Assembly (NCBI GenBank): GCA_900766135.1
Contig: CAAFUF010000003.1
Span: 1-64,000, forward strand
Length of the DNA stretch: 64,000 nucleotides
Source: Paenibacillaceae bacterium
GTDB lineage: Bacteria > Bacillota > Bacilli > Paenibacillales > Paenibacillaceae
Direction: 5' to 3'
In this document: piece by piece, positions 7,351 through 16,118 of the stretch
Layout of the letters: each line of letters begins with the position of its first letter
Position numbering within the stretch: the first letter of the stretch is position 1
Position numbers and translations under genes: made by a program
The notes under the pieces: generated by a model
Told to the model about the DNA's origin: nothing
What the model saw: the letters and a program-made list of their open reading frames with translations, nothing else
Databases searched by the model: none

Positions 7351-8907
7351 ATGAGTATTTTAAGCGTAGAACGGTTGAGTCACGGTTTTGGGGACCGGGC
7401 CATCTTTAACGACGTGTCCTTTCGTTTGCTGAAAGGCGAGCATATCGGACTGGTCGGAGCCAACGGCGAAGGCAAATCGACGTTCATGAACATTATTACA
7501 GGCAAGCTGCAGCCGGACGAAGGCAAAATCGAATGGGCCAGACGTACGCGCGTCGGCTACCTAGACCAGCATGCTGTACTGGAGAAAGGCATGACGATTC
7601 GCGACGTGCTGCGCGGGGCCTTCCAATACCTGTTCGACTTAGAGCAGGAAATGAACGACATGTACGGCAAAATGGGGGACGTGACCCCGGAAGAGCTGGA
7701 ACAGCTGCTTGAGGACGTGGGTACCATCCAAGATACGCTCACGAATCAGGATTTCTACCTGATCGACGCCAAAATCGAAGAAACGGCTCGCGGCTTGGGC
7801 TTGACGGATATCGGACTCGATAAAGACGTCAACGACCTCAGCGGAGGACAACGAACGAAGGTGCTGCTGGCCAAGCTGCTGCTTGAGAAACCCGACATTT
7901 TGCTGTTGGACGAACCGACGAACTATTTAGACGAACAGCACATCGAATGGCTGAAGCGGTATTTGCAGGAGTACGAGAACGCGTTTATCCTGATTTCGCA
8001 CGACATCCCGTTCCTGAACAGCGTCATAAACTTGATTTACCACATGGAAAATCAGGAGCTGAACCGCTACGTCGGCGACTATGATTACTTCCAGCAGGTG
8101 TATGAAGCAAAAAAACAGCAGCTGGAATCGGCTTACAAACGCCAGCAGCAGGAAATCGCCGACCTCAAGGATTTCGTCGCCCGCAACAAGGCGAGCGTGG
8201 CGACCCGCAACATGGCGATGTCCCGGCAGAAGAAGCTGGACAAGATGGAAGTCATCGAGCTAGCCAAGGAAAAACCGAAGCCGCAGTTTAATTTCAAGGA
8301 TGCACGGACATCCGGCAAATTGATTTTCGAAACGACGGAGCTGGTGATCGGTTACGATTCGCCATTGTCGAAACCGCTGAACCTGCGGATGGAACGCGGG
8401 CAAAAAATCGCTCTCGTAGGGGCGAACGGCATCGGGAAAACGACGCTTCTGCGCAGCATCCTGGGACAAATCCCGGCGATCTCCGGCTCGGTTCATCTCG
8501 GCGATCTGCTGGAAATCGGGTATTTCGAGCAGGAAATGAAAGAGGCTAACTATAATACGTGCATCGAGGAAATCTGGAACGAGTTCCCCTCGTTCACGCA
8601 ATTCGAAGTGCGTGCCGCGCTTGCCAAATGCGGCCTGACGACCAAGCATATCGAAAGCAAAATCGCCGTGCTGAGCGGGGGCGAGAAAGCCAAAGTGCGC
8701 TTGTGCAAGCTGATTAACCGGGAAACGAACCTGCTCGTGCTTGACGAACCGACGAACCATCTGGACGTTGATGCCAAGGATGAGCTGAAACGCGCGTTGC
8801 AAGCCTACAAAGGCAGCATTCTGTTGATTTCCCACGAACCGGAGTTCTACCGTGATATCGTCACGGAGACGTGGAACTGCGAATCTTGGACGACGAAGAT
8901 GCTCTAG
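7351..8907 (+). CDS. ABC-F family ATPase (YkpA/YbiT-like)
   Basis: A cytosolic ABC-F protein of 518 residues with two nucleotide-binding domains and no membrane segment. Members act on the ribosome, either as translation factors or as protectors against ribosome-targeting antibiotics. The Walker A motifs are GANGEGKST (first domain) and GANGIGKTT (second); the signature motifs are LSGGQRTK and LSGGEKAK; the Walker B motifs end LLDEPTN and VLDEPTN. Between them lies the long charged linker (roughly residues 245-320, rich in Lys and Gln) that reaches the P-site tRNA in this family. The overall pattern is closest to the YkpA/YbiT subgroup rather than to a known resistance subgroup. ATG 7351 lies behind AAAAGGTG. 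Confidence 0.85.
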   Translation: MSILSVERLSHGFGDRAIFNDVSFRLLKGEHIGLVGANGEGKSTFMNIITGKLQPDEGKIEWARRTRVGYLDQHAVLEKGMTIRDVLRGAFQYLFDLEQEMNDMYGKMGDVTPEELEQLLEDVGTIQDTLTNQDFYLIDAKIEETARGLGLTDIGLDKDVNDLSGGQRTKVLLAKLLLEKPDILLLDEPTNYLDEQHIEWLKRYLQEYENAFILISHDIPFLNSVINLIYHMENQELNRYVGDYDYFQQVYEAKKQQLESAYKRQQQEIADLKDFVARNKASVATRNMAMSRQKKLDKMEVIELAKEKPKPQFNFKDARTSGKLIFETTELVIGYDSPLSKPLNLRMERGQKIALVGANGIGKTTLLRSILGQIPAISGSVHLGDLLEIGYFEQEMKEANYNTCIEEIWNEFPSFTQFEVRAALAKCGLTTKHIESKIAVLSGGEKAKVRLCKLINRETNLLVLDEPTNHLDVDAKDELKRALQAYKGSILLISHEPEFYRDIVTETWNCESWTTKML

Positions 8908-8973
8908 ACGTAATCTAGTAATTTTGGGTTATGTCAGGTATAATTGTTTTAAATTTGAAATAGGGGTGATCCG

Positions 8974-9390
8974 ATGGCCGTGACCTTAAGCAATATTTTT
9001 GTAAACCTTCCCGTCAAAGATTTGCAGAGATCCATGAATTTCTTTCAAGCAGTCGGATTTGAATTCAACCCGCAATTTACCGATGAAAAAGCAGCTTGTC
9101 TGGTGATTGGGGAGAATATCTTCGCCATGCTGCTGACAGAAGAGTTCTTCAAGTCGTTTACCAAGAAGGAGATCCCGGATACCGCCGGCTACTCTGAGGT
9201 CATCGTTGCCTTGTCGGCCGAAAGCCGGGGCCAAGTAGACGAAATCGTGAACAAGGCGCTCGCCTCCGGCGGGAAGCCCTACAGCGATCCGGTCGACCAT
9301 GGATTTATGTATACCTGGAGCTTTCAAGATCCAGACGGCCATCTGTGGGAAGTGATGTTCATGGATCCAAGTGCTGTGCCATCGGAATAA
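8974..9390 (+). CDS. VOC-superfamily (glyoxalase-like) protein
   Basis: A 138-residue single-chain protein of the vicinal-oxygen-chelate superfamily with two beta-alpha-beta-beta-beta modules. The opening block (NIFVNLPVKDLQRSMNFFQAVG) and the ending block (FQDPDGHLWEVMFMD) are typical of the family, and the final Glu in the LWEVMF block is the usual metal ligand. The group includes glyoxalase I, fosfomycin-resistance and dioxygenase relatives, and many stress proteins of unknown substrate, so no specific reaction can be given. A ribosome site (AGGGGTGAT) precedes ATG 8974. Confidence 0.85.
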   Translation: MAVTLSNIFVNLPVKDLQRSMNFFQAVGFEFNPQFTDEKAACLVIGENIFAMLLTEEFFKSFTKKEIPDTAGYSEVIVALSAESRGQVDEIVNKALASGGKPYSDPVDHGFMYTWSFQDPDGHLWEVMFMDPSAVPSE

Positions 9391-9411
9391 TGATGTAATC
9401 TAGTGATCGCC

Positions 9412-9445
9412 AATGTCCTATGTGAATAACATAGGGCATTTTTGG
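9412..9445 (+). terminator. Terminator after the VOC gene
   Basis: AATGTCCTATGT (9412-9423) pairs with ACATAGGGCATT (9429-9440), including one G-T pair, around a 5-base loop. TTTTT follows. Confidence 0.85.
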
Positions 9446-9550
9446 TTTGTGAAACTTGTAGGTGACCTGATCAATAGGTGGTGCTTCATTGCCGCCAAAT
9501 CAGTTGTTGGTTATAATAGTTGGGTAGATTATTTAGAAAGTGGGAAGAGT

Positions 9551-10270
9551 ATGGGCCGCAAATGGAATAATATTAAAGAGAAGAAGGCTTCGAAGGACGC
9601 CAACACCAGTAGAATCTACGCGAAATTCGGCGTCGAAATTTATGTTGCCGCCAAGAAAGGCGAGCCGGATCCGGAATCGAACCGCGCCTTGAAGGTCGTT
9701 CTGGAACGGGCAAAAACGTACAATGTACCCAAAGCGATCATTGACCGGGCCCTCGACAAGGCCAAGGGCAGTTCGGATGAAGTCTATCAAGAGCTGCGTT
9801 ATGAAGGCTTCGGCCCTAACGGCTCCATGGTGATTGTAGATACATTGACGAATAACGTAAACCGTACCGCGCCGGAAGTACGCTCCGCGTTTAATAAGAA
9901 CGGCGGGAACATGGGTGTAAGCGGATCGGTTTCTTATATGTTTGACGCAACCGCGGTCATCGGGATGGAAGGCAAAACGATCGATGAAGTGTTTGAAATC
10001 TTGATGGAAGCCGATCTTGAGGTGCGTGATATCGTCGAAGAGGACGAGTCGGTCATCGTCTACGCCGAACCGGATCAATTCCATGCGGTGCAGGAAGCGC
10101 TCAAGAGCGCTGGGATCACGGAGTTTACAGTTGCCGAGTTGACGATGTTGGCGCAAAACTACGTTACTTTGCCGGCGGAATCCGAAGCGCAATTTGAGAA
10201 GTTGATCGACGCGCTGGAGGACCTGGAAGACGTGCAGCAGGTGTATCACAACGTGGAATTCGCCGAGTAA
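9551..10270 (+). CDS. yeeN: YebC/PmpR-family regulatory protein (YeeN type)
   Basis: A 239-residue member of the YebC/TACO1 family, closest to Bacillus YeeN. Family members bind DNA or associate with the ribosome at proline-rich stretches; recent work favours a translation role for some of them. The conserved start MGRKWNNIKEKKASKDA, the GEPDPESNRALKVVLERAK block, the ELRYEGFGPNG turn and the NGGNMGVSGSVSYMFD block are all present, covering the three family domains. I use ATG 9551, preceded by GGGAAGAG; the frame remains open upstream to 9413, but that stretch contains the previous terminator. It is a single gene between two terminators. Confidence 0.92.
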   Translation: MGRKWNNIKEKKASKDANTSRIYAKFGVEIYVAAKKGEPDPESNRALKVVLERAKTYNVPKAIIDRALDKAKGSSDEVYQELRYEGFGPNGSMVIVDTLTNNVNRTAPEVRSAFNKNGGNMGVSGSVSYMFDATAVIGMEGKTIDEVFEILMEADLEVRDIVEEDESVIVYAEPDQFHAVQEALKSAGITEFTVAELTMLAQNYVTLPAESEAQFEKLIDALEDLEDVQQVYHNVEFAE

Positions 10271-10284
10271 TTGAATTTGAAAAA

Positions 10285-10322
10285 AAGGCTGAAGAGGATG
10301 AAATTCCTTTCAGCCTTTATAT
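10285..10322 (+). terminator. Terminator after yeeN
   Basis: AAAGGCTGAAGAGG pairs with CCTTTCAGCCTTT with a small bulge, and TAT follows. The rest of the intergenic stretch to 10445 is AT-rich and probably carries the promoter of the ClC gene. Confidence 0.75.
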
Positions 10323-10445
10323 TTCATGCGGGGATGGATCGTCCTTATGCAAATAAGGGGTGTGACGCCCTTTCTTGATGAACTATTCTGTGAGTTACTA
10401 ACATATCATAAATAAGTAACGAATTCAGCAAAGAAGGTTTGTACA

Positions 10446-12011
10446 GTGCAAGAAAATGAAACTAGTCGTATTTTGTCCGTTTGGTTTAATTTCAAATTCC
10501 GCCTGCTTGCTGGTGGAATCGCGGTAGGACTTGCGGCCGGGTTCGTCGTTGTTTTGTATCGTTATGTACTTGAGAAAACGTTAGAGCTTATCCTGGATTT
10601 ATATGGATTCCTCACTCATCATCTTTGGTTGATTCCTGTTTGGGCCTTATTTCTGATAGGAGCCGGTTGGTTGACGGGAAAGTTAGTAAACCTGCAGCCG
10701 ATGATTTCCGGCAGCGGTATCCCTCAAGTGAAGGGAGTTTTGCAAAACAAACTGCAAATGAACTGGTGGAAAACGCTGTTGGCAAAATTTCTCGGGGGGA
10801 CGCTTAGTATCGGTACTGGTTTATCCCTGGGCAGAGAAGGTCCTTCTATCCAAATCGGGGCAAGTGTTGGACAAGGAATTAGCGAATGGTTGCGTCGCAC
10901 GAAAACCGAAGAGCACATGCTGATAACTTGCGGGGCAAGCGCAGGGCTAGCAGCGGCTTTTAACGCCCCCATCGCTGGGGTCATTTTTGCGTTGGAAGAA
11001 GTCCATATGAATTTTTCCCCTTTAATTATGATCGCTGCGTTAGGCTCCTCGTTGGTCGCGGATTTTGTATCCAAGGAGTTTTTTGGTTTAAATCCAATCT
11101 TTCATTTTTCGTCGATCGGCACTTTGCCCCTTAATCAGTATCTTCACCTTATAATATTGGGTCTAGTTGTGGGCATCGCGGGGATGGGTTTTAATAAAGC
11201 GATCTACATTTTTCAGGATTTCTATAGAAAAATGAATCGATTATCGCCCGAGTTTCGCCCTGTTCTTCCCTTCCTGATCTCCGGTGTGCTTGGCTTGAGC
11301 CTGCCGCAGGTTCTTGGAGGCGGGAACCATCTGGTGAATGAGATGATCTCGAGTAACTTCCCGCTTCGGTTATTGCTCATCATTTTTATCGTAAAATTTC
11401 TATTTACCATGTTTAGTTACGGCTCATCGGCTCCTGGGGGGATTTTTCTGCCAATGTTGGTCATTGGAGGGATGATTGGCGTGCTCTACTGCAAAGCCGT
11501 GAATGGAATAACCGGAGGGTCACTCAGTGAAAGCGGGTTTCTGATCCTGGCTATGGCCGGCTATTTTACCGCCAGCGTAAGAGCACCCATCACCGGGATT
11601 ATCCTAATTACTGAAATGACAGGTTCCTTTACTAATCTGCTGTCGACAGGCGTGGTATGTCTTGTTGCTTATATGACGGCGGAATTGTTTCGTTCCCATC
11701 CGATTTATGAGGTGTTGCTCAGACGGTTCCTGCGTCAGGACAGCGGACAGGAAGACGGAACATCATCGGAGAAAATCATTATGGAAGTTCCTATTCATAA
11801 AGGGTCGCCATTGGATGGGCTGCAAATTAAGGATTTCCATTGGCCCGGTCATTGCCTTATTGTCTCCGTAAAGAGAGGTTCTCAGGAGTTGATTCCCGCT
11901 GGAGATATTACCATCCAAGCTGGAGATTATTTGACGGTATTAACGGATGATATTTATGCCTCGAGAGTTCGGCAAAAATTGCATCAGGCGTCCGTTTCAT
12001 CCGTTTTCTAG
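10446..12011 (+). CDS. ClC-family chloride channel/proton antiporter with RCK-C-like domain
   Basis: A 521-residue membrane protein of the ClC family. The three anion-filter motifs are visible: GSGIP (89-93), GREGP (129-133, with gating Glu131) and, near residue 330, a GSSAPGGIFLPM segment. The second glutamate pair in FALEEVHMNF suggests a 2 Cl-/1 H+ antiporter. About residues 440-521 form a soluble tail with IKDFHWPGHCLIVSVKRG and a GDYLTVLT pattern, which is a TrkA-C (RCK-C) domain rather than paired CBS domains; such domains commonly bind small ligands that gate the transporter. It starts at GTG 10446 behind AAGAAGG. It is probably a monocistronic acid-stress or volume-regulation gene (inference). 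Confidence 0.9.
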   Translation: MQENETSRILSVWFNFKFRLLAGGIAVGLAAGFVVVLYRYVLEKTLELILDLYGFLTHHLWLIPVWALFLIGAGWLTGKLVNLQPMISGSGIPQVKGVLQNKLQMNWWKTLLAKFLGGTLSIGTGLSLGREGPSIQIGASVGQGISEWLRRTKTEEHMLITCGASAGLAAAFNAPIAGVIFALEEVHMNFSPLIMIAALGSSLVADFVSKEFFGLNPIFHFSSIGTLPLNQYLHLIILGLVVGIAGMGFNKAIYIFQDFYRKMNRLSPEFRPVLPFLISGVLGLSLPQVLGGGNHLVNEMISSNFPLRLLLIIFIVKFLFTMFSYGSSAPGGIFLPMLVIGGMIGVLYCKAVNGITGGSLSESGFLILAMAGYFTASVRAPITGIILITEMTGSFTNLLSTGVVCLVAYMTAELFRSHPIYEVLLRRFLRQDSGQEDGTSSEKIIMEVPIHKGSPLDGLQIKDFHWPGHCLIVSVKRGSQELIPAGDITIQAGDYLTVLTDDIYASRVRQKLHQASVSSVF

Positions 12012-12063
12012 GTTCCGTTGAAACTAGATGATTGGCTAGGAATTTGTTGGGAAGGGGCTTTAT

Positions 12064-13113
12064 ATGACGAGCTGGAATTTGGCTGGACTGCGAACGAAGC
12101 AGGCATTATCCCGGTATTCGACCTATGAAATCGGGGGAGAGGCCCGGTTTGTGGGAACGCCTCGATCGCAAGACCCATTGCTGGAGCTGTTGGATATGGC
12201 GTATCGCCGCGGGATAACGCCGATTTTTTTTGGCGGGGGCTCCAATATGCTGTTTCCCGATCGGCCTGACCCCGACGCCCTATTCCTCACGACCCGACAG
12301 ATGGTCGAAGTTAAGCTCGAAGGAGATCGGCTGTACGTTTCGGCGGGGATGCCGATGTCGATGTTGGCCGTGATCGGATATGGCCTGGGGATTGCCGATT
12401 TTGATTTTACCTTTTTGCTGCCGGGAACGGTCGGCGGTGGAATTTATATGAATGCCAAGTACTTTGACCGCCATATCAGCGATACGTTGATCCGCGTTCA
12501 TTATATCGATCTGCATCAGCCCGGCCGGATTCAAACGGTTAGTCGCGAGGCTTGCGATTTCGGTTATAAGCAATCGGTGTTTCAAAACCATCGAAGCAGC
12601 TGGTTGATTATCGGCGTCGAATTCAAGCTGAGCTCGTCCGCACGGGCAGATGCTTTGCCGACATTGCCGGAACTGGCGGCTCTTCGGGAGGGAAAGCTGC
12701 CGCCTAACCGGTTGACGGAATTTGCTTCGCATTTTATCGATTGGCTGGAAGCCAAGGAAGGGGCAGGGACGGAGGATTCCGCGTTGGCCCCGATGCGAAG
12801 GGTCGTTCAGGACCGCGTGGGGAAAATGCATTTCTCTTATCCTTCTTGCGGATCGGTGTTCAAAAACAACTACTCCGTCGGCGAGCCGATCGGTAAATTG
12901 GCGGACCGCCTTCATTTAAGGGGGGTCCGGCGCGGCAATGCCAGAATTTCGCCCGTTCACGGCAACGTGATTCAAAATGTGGGCGGGGCGACGGCGGCTG
13001 ATGTGATCGAGTTGATCCATCATGTGCAGGAAGCTTTTGATCGGCATTACGGTTTCGTTCCCGAACCGGAGGTCGTGATCATTGAAGGGAAGGCCTCTTC
13101 GATCCAACGTTAG
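12064..13113 (+). CDS. murB: UDP-N-acetylmuramate dehydrogenase (MurB-like)
   Basis: MurB uses NADPH and FAD to reduce UDP-GlcNAc-enolpyruvate to UDP-MurNAc, an early cytoplasmic step of peptidoglycan synthesis. The N-terminal FAD-binding domain has STYEIGG, FFGGGSNML and LPGTVGGGIYMNA. The C-terminal substrate domain has YPSCGSVFKN, whose serine matches the catalytic proton donor, and a terminal EPEVVIIEG. At 349 residues it is longer than the usual 300. The extra length lies between about residues 190 and 260, just before the active-site block, so this may be a divergent second MurB rather than the main copy. ATG 12064 follows GAAGGGG. Confidence 0.85.
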   Translation: MTSWNLAGLRTKQALSRYSTYEIGGEARFVGTPRSQDPLLELLDMAYRRGITPIFFGGGSNMLFPDRPDPDALFLTTRQMVEVKLEGDRLYVSAGMPMSMLAVIGYGLGIADFDFTFLLPGTVGGGIYMNAKYFDRHISDTLIRVHYIDLHQPGRIQTVSREACDFGYKQSVFQNHRSSWLIIGVEFKLSSSARADALPTLPELAALREGKLPPNRLTEFASHFIDWLEAKEGAGTEDSALAPMRRVVQDRVGKMHFSYPSCGSVFKNNYSVGEPIGKLADRLHLRGVRRGNARISPVHGNVIQNVGGATAADVIELIHHVQEAFDRHYGFVPEPEVVIIEGKASSIQR

Positions 13114-13122
13114 AAACTTCAA

Positions 13123-13160
13123 AGCCCGTCTCCGGCAGTCGCCGGGACGGGCTTGTTTTG
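13123..13160. terminator. Terminator between convergent murB and iclR-type genes
   Basis: AGCCCGTC and GACGGGCT form the outer stem, with an inner CCGGC/GCCGG stem and a 4-base loop. It lies between two convergent genes and is followed by TTGTTTTG, so it can serve both. Confidence 0.85.
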
Positions 13161-13173
13161 TTTAAGGAACGCT

Positions 13174-13965
13174 TTATAAGGTTACCGCAAGCGGGACTGG
13201 CCGGGTACAACCCAATCTTCGGGAGATTTCGCTGGCGGCCTGCTGCACGTTCTTGACGAGCTCGACGATGCGTCCCTCCTCGAACTGGACCTCCAATCCG
13301 GCAGCGCTCAGTGCGGCAATAATTTGGCCATTGTGATCGAAGATCGGAGCGCTTAGCTCGGCGGTGTAGTTCTCCAGTTCGGACCGGCTGAAGCTGTAGC
13401 CTTCCTGACGGGAGCGATCCAGGATCCGACGCAGCTGCGTTTTGTCGGTGATCGTGCCGGAGGCGATCGGCTGAAGCTCGGTTGCGCTCAAATACTCCTC
13501 GCGTTCTGCCTCAGGCATGAAAGCCAAAATAATGCGGGACGACGCTCCCGCGAACAAAGGGGCTTTCCGTCCGATCTTCGTAAATAGCCGCACGGGGTGA
13601 TCCGTATCCAATTTCTCGATATAAATGCATTCGTCACCGTCGCGCAGCACGAGATGGATGGCCTCCTGGATTTCGTCGCGAAGCTGCTGCATGACCGGCA
13701 GAGCAATATGGCGGATGTCTAATCGTTCTGCGACCAGGTTGCCGTATTGAAGAAAAAGCAAACCTAGCGAGTACGAACCTTCCGTATCTTTTTTTAAGAA
13801 ACCCATTTCTTCCAAGGACCCGATCATACGGAGAACCGAAGTTTTGGGAATCCCCGATAACCTGGCCATCTCGCTGATGTTCAGCTTGGGATGGGTCAGA
13901 AATAGCTGAAGCAGATCCATGGATCGGACCACGGTTTTGTTCTTGTGTTTATTGGTGTTTTGCAC
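13174..13965 (-). CDS. IclR-family regulator (KipR-like)
   Basis: A 263-residue IclR-family regulator: an N-terminal winged helix (LNISEMARLSGIPKTSVLRMIGSLEEMGFL) and a C-terminal effector domain (IHLVLRDGDECIYIEKLD, then ELSAPIFDHNGQIIAALS). It is divergent from the pxpB-pxpC operon. In Bacillus subtilis the equivalent pair kipI-kipA is also next to an IclR-type gene, kipR, so a local repressor of the catabolic island is the natural reading. The effector is unknown and could be the pathway substrate. The intergenic region carries a duplicated promoter-operator that it probably binds. Confidence 0.9.
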   Translation of the reverse strand: MQNTNKHKNKTVVRSMDLLQLFLTHPKLNISEMARLSGIPKTSVLRMIGSLEEMGFLKKDTEGSYSLGLLFLQYGNLVAERLDIRHIALPVMQQLRDEIQEAIHLVLRDGDECIYIEKLDTDHPVRLFTKIGRKAPLFAGASSRIILAFMPEAEREEYLSATELQPIASGTITDKTQLRRILDRSRQEGYSFSRSELENYTAELSAPIFDHNGQIIAALSAAGLEVQFEEGRIVELVKNVQQAASEISRRLGCTRPVPLAVTL

Positions 13966-14060
13966 GTTATGCCTCCTGCATGGCCTCTAGTTCATTCTGT
14001 ATTAGTATACAACGAATGGAAGAAAGTTGAAAACCGACAAATCGACTCGGAAATTTACTC

Positions 14061-14142
14061 TTGATTTTTATCTAATTCCTACTATAATGATCGTATATAA
14101 TGGCATTCGATTTTCGGAAAGAATGTTCCGAAATATGGAACA
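14061..14142 (+). promoter_or_regulatory. Promoter P1 and candidate IclR operator O1
   Basis: TTGATT (14061-14066), a 16-base spacer and TATAAT (14083-14088) form a good sigma-A promoter. Downstream, TGTTCC (14124-14129) and GGAACA (14137-14142) form a perfect inverted repeat across 7 bases, about 30-48 bases after the expected start point. Its size fits IclR-family operators. A repressor there would block elongation or re-initiation. Confidence 0.65.
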
Positions 14143-14186
14143 ACTCGAAGGATGGTTTGTTTTTTGGAATTTAAAAAGAAAAATTC

Positions 14187-14267
14187 TTGATTTTTATGAA
14201 ATTCTAACTAACAATGATTTTATGCACTTGAATTCGTAATTCGGGTACGAAAGTCCGAAATTCGGAT
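14187..14267 (+). promoter_or_regulatory. Duplicated promoter P2 and operator O2
   Basis: This segment is a diverged copy of 14061-14142. TTGATTTTTAT recurs at 14187, a weaker -10 (TAACAAT) lies at 14209-14215, and AATGAT recurs after it. TCCGAAAT recurs at offset 67 (offset 66 in the first copy). ATTCGG and CCGAAAT form an imperfect inverted repeat running up to the ribosome site of pxpB. See the separate finding. Confidence 0.6.
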
Positions 14268-14279
14268 GGGAGGATGAAC

Positions 14280-15032
14280 ATGACTTACTCGCCGTCTACC
14301 GCAGAGATTCCCATCATTCCACTCGGAGATTCGGCGTTGATCGTGAAGTTTGGCGATTCGATTGAACAAGAAACTCACCTTAGGGTCAGACAATTGGCGG
14401 AACATCTGGATCGTCAGCCTTTTCCGTGGATGATCGAGGCGGTCCCGGCTTTTACGTCGGTGACGATTTACTATGACGTGATGAAGCTGCTGACGGTAGA
14501 AGCAATACAGGAAGAAAAGGTTCGTGCAGAAAGCCCGTTCCAGTTGGCCGCGGCGCTCGTGTCCGAGTTGCTTCTCACACTGCGTGACGTTAATGCATCA
14601 CCAGCCAGAATCGTTGAAATACCCGTCTGTTACGGTGGGGACTTCGGACCGGATCTGGAAACGGTTGCCTCCCGAAACGGACTCACGCCTCAAGAGGTGA
14701 TCGACATTCACACCTCGGCGGATTATCTGGTTTATATGCTTGGGTTTGCTCCCGGCTTTGCTTACTTGGGAGGGATGTCCGAACGTATCGCCACACCACG
14801 GCGGGAAACGCCTCGCTTGTCCATTCCGTCCGGAACCGTCGGGATTGCCGGGGATCAGACCGGCGTCTATCCGATCGATACCCCGGGAGGTTGGCAGTTG
14901 ATCGGCAAAACTCCGATCGAGTTGTTCAAGCCGCAGCAAATGCCGCCGACGTTGCTGCAAGCCGGAGATATCGTCCGCTTTTATCCGATCACCCGTGAAC
15001 AATTCGATGCCTGGGAGGAGAAGGAGCGATGA
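14280..15032 (+). CDS. pxpB: 5-oxoprolinase subunit B (KipI family)
   Basis: PxpB is one of three subunits of the bacterial ATP-dependent 5-oxoprolinase, which opens the lactam ring of pyroglutamate; in Bacillus the same protein (KipI) also inhibits the sporulation kinase KinA. Family marks are the LGDSALIVKFG opening, EIPVCYGGDFGPDLE, the YMLGFAPGFAYLGG block and IGKTPIELF near the end. The start is ATG 14280, six bases after GGGAGG; the ATG at 14274 abuts that site. The 250-residue product is slightly longer than usual. Its stop overlaps the start of pxpC by four bases (ATGA). The expected partner pxpA lies further down the same island. Confidence 0.93.
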   Translation: MTYSPSTAEIPIIPLGDSALIVKFGDSIEQETHLRVRQLAEHLDRQPFPWMIEAVPAFTSVTIYYDVMKLLTVEAIQEEKVRAESPFQLAAALVSELLLTLRDVNASPARIVEIPVCYGGDFGPDLETVASRNGLTPQEVIDIHTSADYLVYMLGFAPGFAYLGGMSERIATPRRETPRLSIPSGTVGIAGDQTGVYPIDTPGGWQLIGKTPIELFKPQQMPPTLLQAGDIVRFYPITREQFDAWEEKER

Positions 15033-16048
15033 GCTTGCTGATCGAAAAACCGGGCTTGTTGACCACGGTTCAGGATCTCGGGAGGTTCGGCGTCCAGAAG
15101 TATGGCGTGATCGTTGGCGGAGCGATGGACGCTTTCGCCTTACGGATCGCCAATTTGCTGGTCGGTAATGCGGAAGATGAAGCGGGGCTTGAAATCACGC
15201 TGCTGGGTCCGGTGATCCGCTTCGAGCAAACGGCCCTGATCTCGCTTTGCGGCGGCGATTTAACGCCCAAGCTGAACGGGGTGCCTATTCCGTTGTGGAG
15301 AACGGTGCTGGCGCCTAAGGGCAGCACATTGACCTTCGGTCCGATTCAGTTGGGCTGCCGAACTTACCTGGCGGTAGGAGGCGGCATCGATGTTCCGGTC
15401 CGTATGAACAGCCGTTCGACCTATTTAAGGGCAGGCATCGGCGGATATGAGGGCCGGGCACTTGCTTCAGGCGATCGACTGACTTTAGGTGATATGACAG
15501 CACGCGGCTCCCATTTGCTTGGATTACTCGCCAGGATGGCAAGCAAGGAGTCAGGTGCCGTCAGTCGGTGGGCGGTATTTCCGGAGATGCTTCCGAAATA
15601 TGCGGCAAATCCCATCGTACAGTTAATCCCTGGGGAGGAATACGAGTTATTTCAGGAACAAAGCCAACATGATTTATGGCAGGAGGAATTTGCGGTTTTA
15701 CCGCAGTCCGACCGGATGGGTTACCGTTTCAAGGGCCGGGAATTACAGATGAATCCGTCGAAAGAGATGATTTCCTCGGCCGTGACGATGGGAACCGTAC
15801 AGGTACCGCCTGACGGGAACCCGATTATTTTGATGGCGGATCGCCAAACAACCGGAGGATACCCGAAAATCGCGCAAGTCGCGAGCGTGGATTTACCGCT
15901 GTTAGCCCAAACCAACTTAGGTGCGCGGGTTCGATTCCGAAAGGTCACCCTGCAAGAGGCGCAACAGCAATGGATGGAACGGGAGAAAGCGATCCAAACG
16001 CTGCGGAATGGCCTGGATCAGCTGGAGTCATCCGAACGCAAATTCTGA
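15029..16048 (+). CDS. pxpC: 5-oxoprolinase subunit C (KipA family)
   Basis: A 339-residue protein of the PxpC/KipA family, structurally related to the carboxyltransferase domain of biotin-dependent enzymes though it carries no biotin. With PxpB it forms a complex that acts with PxpA. Diagnostic segments are IEKPGLLTTVQDLGRFG at the start, GGAMDAFALRIANLLVGN, and QSDRMGYRFKG with the late block PVILMADRQTTGGYPKIA-like (here PIILMADRQTTGGYPKIA). It overlaps pxpB by ATGA. In this island the cyclic amide opened by the complex may be a pathway intermediate rather than pyroglutamate (inference). Confidence 0.93.
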   Translation: MSLLIEKPGLLTTVQDLGRFGVQKYGVIVGGAMDAFALRIANLLVGNAEDEAGLEITLLGPVIRFEQTALISLCGGDLTPKLNGVPIPLWRTVLAPKGSTLTFGPIQLGCRTYLAVGGGIDVPVRMNSRSTYLRAGIGGYEGRALASGDRLTLGDMTARGSHLLGLLARMASKESGAVSRWAVFPEMLPKYAANPIVQLIPGEEYELFQEQSQHDLWQEEFAVLPQSDRMGYRFKGRELQMNPSKEMISSAVTMGTVQVPPDGNPIILMADRQTTGGYPKIAQVASVDLPLLAQTNLGARVRFRKVTLQEAQQQWMEREKAIQTLRNGLDQLESSERKF

Positions 16049-16118
16049 CCGAGCGGCCTGGACCGGCATGCATAAACAGACAACAGGAATGGAAAATTCA
16101 GTATGGAGGAAATCAACT

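Noticed and set aside
14027..14239. A 70-codon open frame between the IclR gene and pxpB
   Set aside because: It runs through both promoter copies and the operators. Its two similar peptide stretches (LDFYLIPT and LDFYEILT) simply reflect the duplicated promoter DNA. There is no good ribosome site.
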